Assembly (NCBI GenBank): GCA_003141795.1
Contig: PLNO01000276.1
Location: forward strand, 1 to 6,872
Source: Spirochaetaceae bacterium
GTDB taxonomy: Bacteria > Spirochaetota > Spirochaetia > SZUA-6 > Fen-1364
Direction of reading: 5' to 3'
Length of the DNA stretch: 6,872 nucleotides
The translations under genes and the position numbers were made by a program. Below, in pieces: positions 5,734 through 6,872 of the stretch. Under the pieces are notes generated by a model. The model saw only the letters and a program-made list of their open reading frames with translations. It made no database searches and was not told where the DNA came from. The first letter of the stretch is position 1; each line of letters opens with the position of its first letter.

Positions 5734-6872
5734 GTTCGACGAGAACGCGCCCAGCCAGCGGTCGAACGCCTCCACGGCAATGACGCCCAGAGCGCGGTCC
5801 AGGGTGAGGATGATCTGGTTGCCTCCGGCGGCAATGGCGAGCTCGGAAAATCTCAGGCGCGTTTTTTCCACCTCCTGCGCCTGCTCCTCGGGTGCGAGAG
5901 GGTCCATGGAGGCGCTCTCATCGAGTCGGAAGCCATCCAGGACCTGCGTGGCCTCCGGCGTCACCCCGTAGCCTTCCTCCGCGATACGGAAGACGATCTG
6001 CGTGTAGTCGATGCCGAGCCTTTCGAACCTCTTGAGGTGCTCGAGTGACTCCGCGTGGTCGCTGGGCACGCCGTCGGTGAAGAGGAGCACCGTGGCCGGA
6101 AGCTCGGGGATGCGGCTGTGCAACACCTTGCGCACGAAGGATGCGTAATGCGTCTCCCCGCGCGTCACGGGGAAATGACGGAACGGCGGGTCCATCGGCG
6201 CGCAGGATTCCGAGAAGGCATGCCAGAACAGGCGGGCACGGGGGAAGAGACCGCGGATGCCCTGATCGAACAGGAGGAGGGCGTCACGAACGATGTCGTC
6301 GCGGCCGGACGCCTTCATGCTGTACGAGGCGTCCACGGCGAGGTGGAGCTGGAAGGCGCCGTCCTTCGGGAAGCGGAACTTCTCCGCGACCTTTCCCGTG
6401 AGAACGTCGGAGAGGGTGACCGCCGCCCTCAGGTTCCCCAGGAGGGACGGCCGCCGGCCCGGAGCGTCGAACACGCGTATGCCGCTTGCCCAATGGTCGA
6501 GGATGAGGCTGTCCCCGCGGACCACCTCCGCCTCCAGCGCCGGCCTCTCGGCGGCATCGGCGCCGAGGAGGTCCGAGCGCAGGGAGAGGAATCGCGATCG
6601 GAAACCGTTCACGCTGTCCACCTCATCCGCGCAGCGGCGCATGGTGTCGGAGATGTCGGCAGAGGAGAGGCTGCCGACGTCGGGTGCGTAGACGAGGACC
6701 GAACGATCGTGGAGGAACTGGTAGCGCTGCTGCAGTGTGTCGCGAAGCCCGGCGGTGAGCACGGGGAAGCCGCGCAGCTCGTAGGGGATGCTGCCATTGA
6801 TCGTCACCCCGCTCACGAAGACCATGCCGGGCCGGAGGTTCTGCCAGTAGACGGCGGAGAGTTTGGGGAGTC
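5731..6872 (-). CDS. VWA (von Willebrand factor A) domain protein, N-terminus probably outside window
   Basis: Counting from an ATG at 6825, 364 residues are visible, but the frame stays open through the right edge for 15 more codons (reading LPKLSAVYWQNLRPG). That ATG also has no convincing Shine-Dalgarno, so the true start is probably beyond the window. Residues about 158-290 form a VWA domain with an intact metal-ion-dependent adhesion site: D165-A-S167-Y-S169, T225 and D251 (FTDG). Such domains bind a divalent cation and contact partner proteins. The N-terminal 150 residues and the C-terminal tail (about 300-364) match nothing I recognise. No signal peptide or membrane helix is visible in the part present, suggesting an intracellular protein. 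Soluble bacterial VWA proteins are often encoded beside a MoxR-type or chelatase-type AAA+ ATPase; any such partner would lie to the right of the window. The specific role is unknown. Confidence 0.85.
   Translation of the reverse strand, partial: LPKLSAVYWQNLRPGMVFVSGVTINGSIPYELRGFPVLTAGLRDTLQQRYQFLHDRSVLVYAPDVGSLSSADISDTMRRCADEVDSVNGFRSRFLSLRSDLLGADAAERPALEAEVVRGDSLILDHWASGIRVFDAPGRRPSLLGNLRAAVTLSDVLTGKVAEKFRFPKDGAFQLHLAVDASYSMKASGRDDIVRDALLLFDQGIRGLFPRARLFWHAFSESCAPMDPPFRHFPVTRGETHYASFVRKVLHSRIPELPATVLLFTDGVPSDHAESLEHLKRFERLGIDYTQIVFRIAEEGYGVTPEATQVLDGFRLDESASMDPLAPEEQAQEVEKTRLRFSELAIAAGGNQIILTLDRALGVIAVEAFDRWLGAFSSN

Noticed and set aside
4875..5783. 302-codon + strand frame overlapping the NadD-like gene
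   Set aside because: The NadD-like frame has HxxH and SSTAIR motifs; this frame is Arg/Gly/Pro-rich without recognisable domains and would run into the convergent gene.
6823..6825. ATG at 6825 as the true start of the VWA gene
   Set aside because: The frame remains open and protein-like through the window edge, and no Shine-Dalgarno precedes this ATG.

Overview
The window is a GC-rich, gene-dense bacterial chromosomal segment with no mobile element, CRISPR array or RNA gene that I can see. It carries six protein-coding genes. The first and last run off the window edges. Five are on the + strand and one, at the right end, is on the - strand.

Left block (1-2970) is a tight operon-like run: the C-terminal half of a PrmC/HemK release-factor glutamine methyltransferase, a complete bifunctional (p)ppGpp synthetase/hydrolase (Rel), and a small SET-domain protein. 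Rel starts 8 bases inside prmC, and the SET gene's ATG shares one base with the Rel stop. The three are therefore probably co-transcribed and partly translationally coupled. They link translation termination, the stringent response and a probable lysine methyltransferase.

Middle block (2971-4665): a 159-base intergenic region, locally AT-rich, holds a near-perfect 10-bp dyad and a very good match to a sigma-54 (-24/-12) promoter. It is followed by a strong Shine-Dalgarno and a GTG-started hybrid sensor kinase (PAS, HDLNN-type histidine kinase, receiver domain) with no membrane segment. An eight-G tract sits in the linker before the receiver domain.

Right block (4666-6872): a NadD-like nucleotidyltransferase with an extra N-terminal region of about 85 residues. 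It converges on a minus-strand protein with a von Willebrand factor A (VWA) domain and an intact metal-binding (MIDAS) site. The 78-base gap between them contains several small hairpins.

Organism: high GC with a Gram-negative-type sigma-54 promoter. The prmC-rel order, and the wording of the Rel HD domain around residues 133-145, recall spirochaetes; from memory, Borrelia has prfA-hemK-rel in that order. A GC-rich spirochaete or a deltaproteobacterium-like lineage is my tentative reading, not a firm assignment. The most interesting items are the sigma-54 promoter with its possible upstream activator dyad, the G-tract that could switch the receiver domain off, the SET gene coupled to rel, and the extended NadD-like enzyme.
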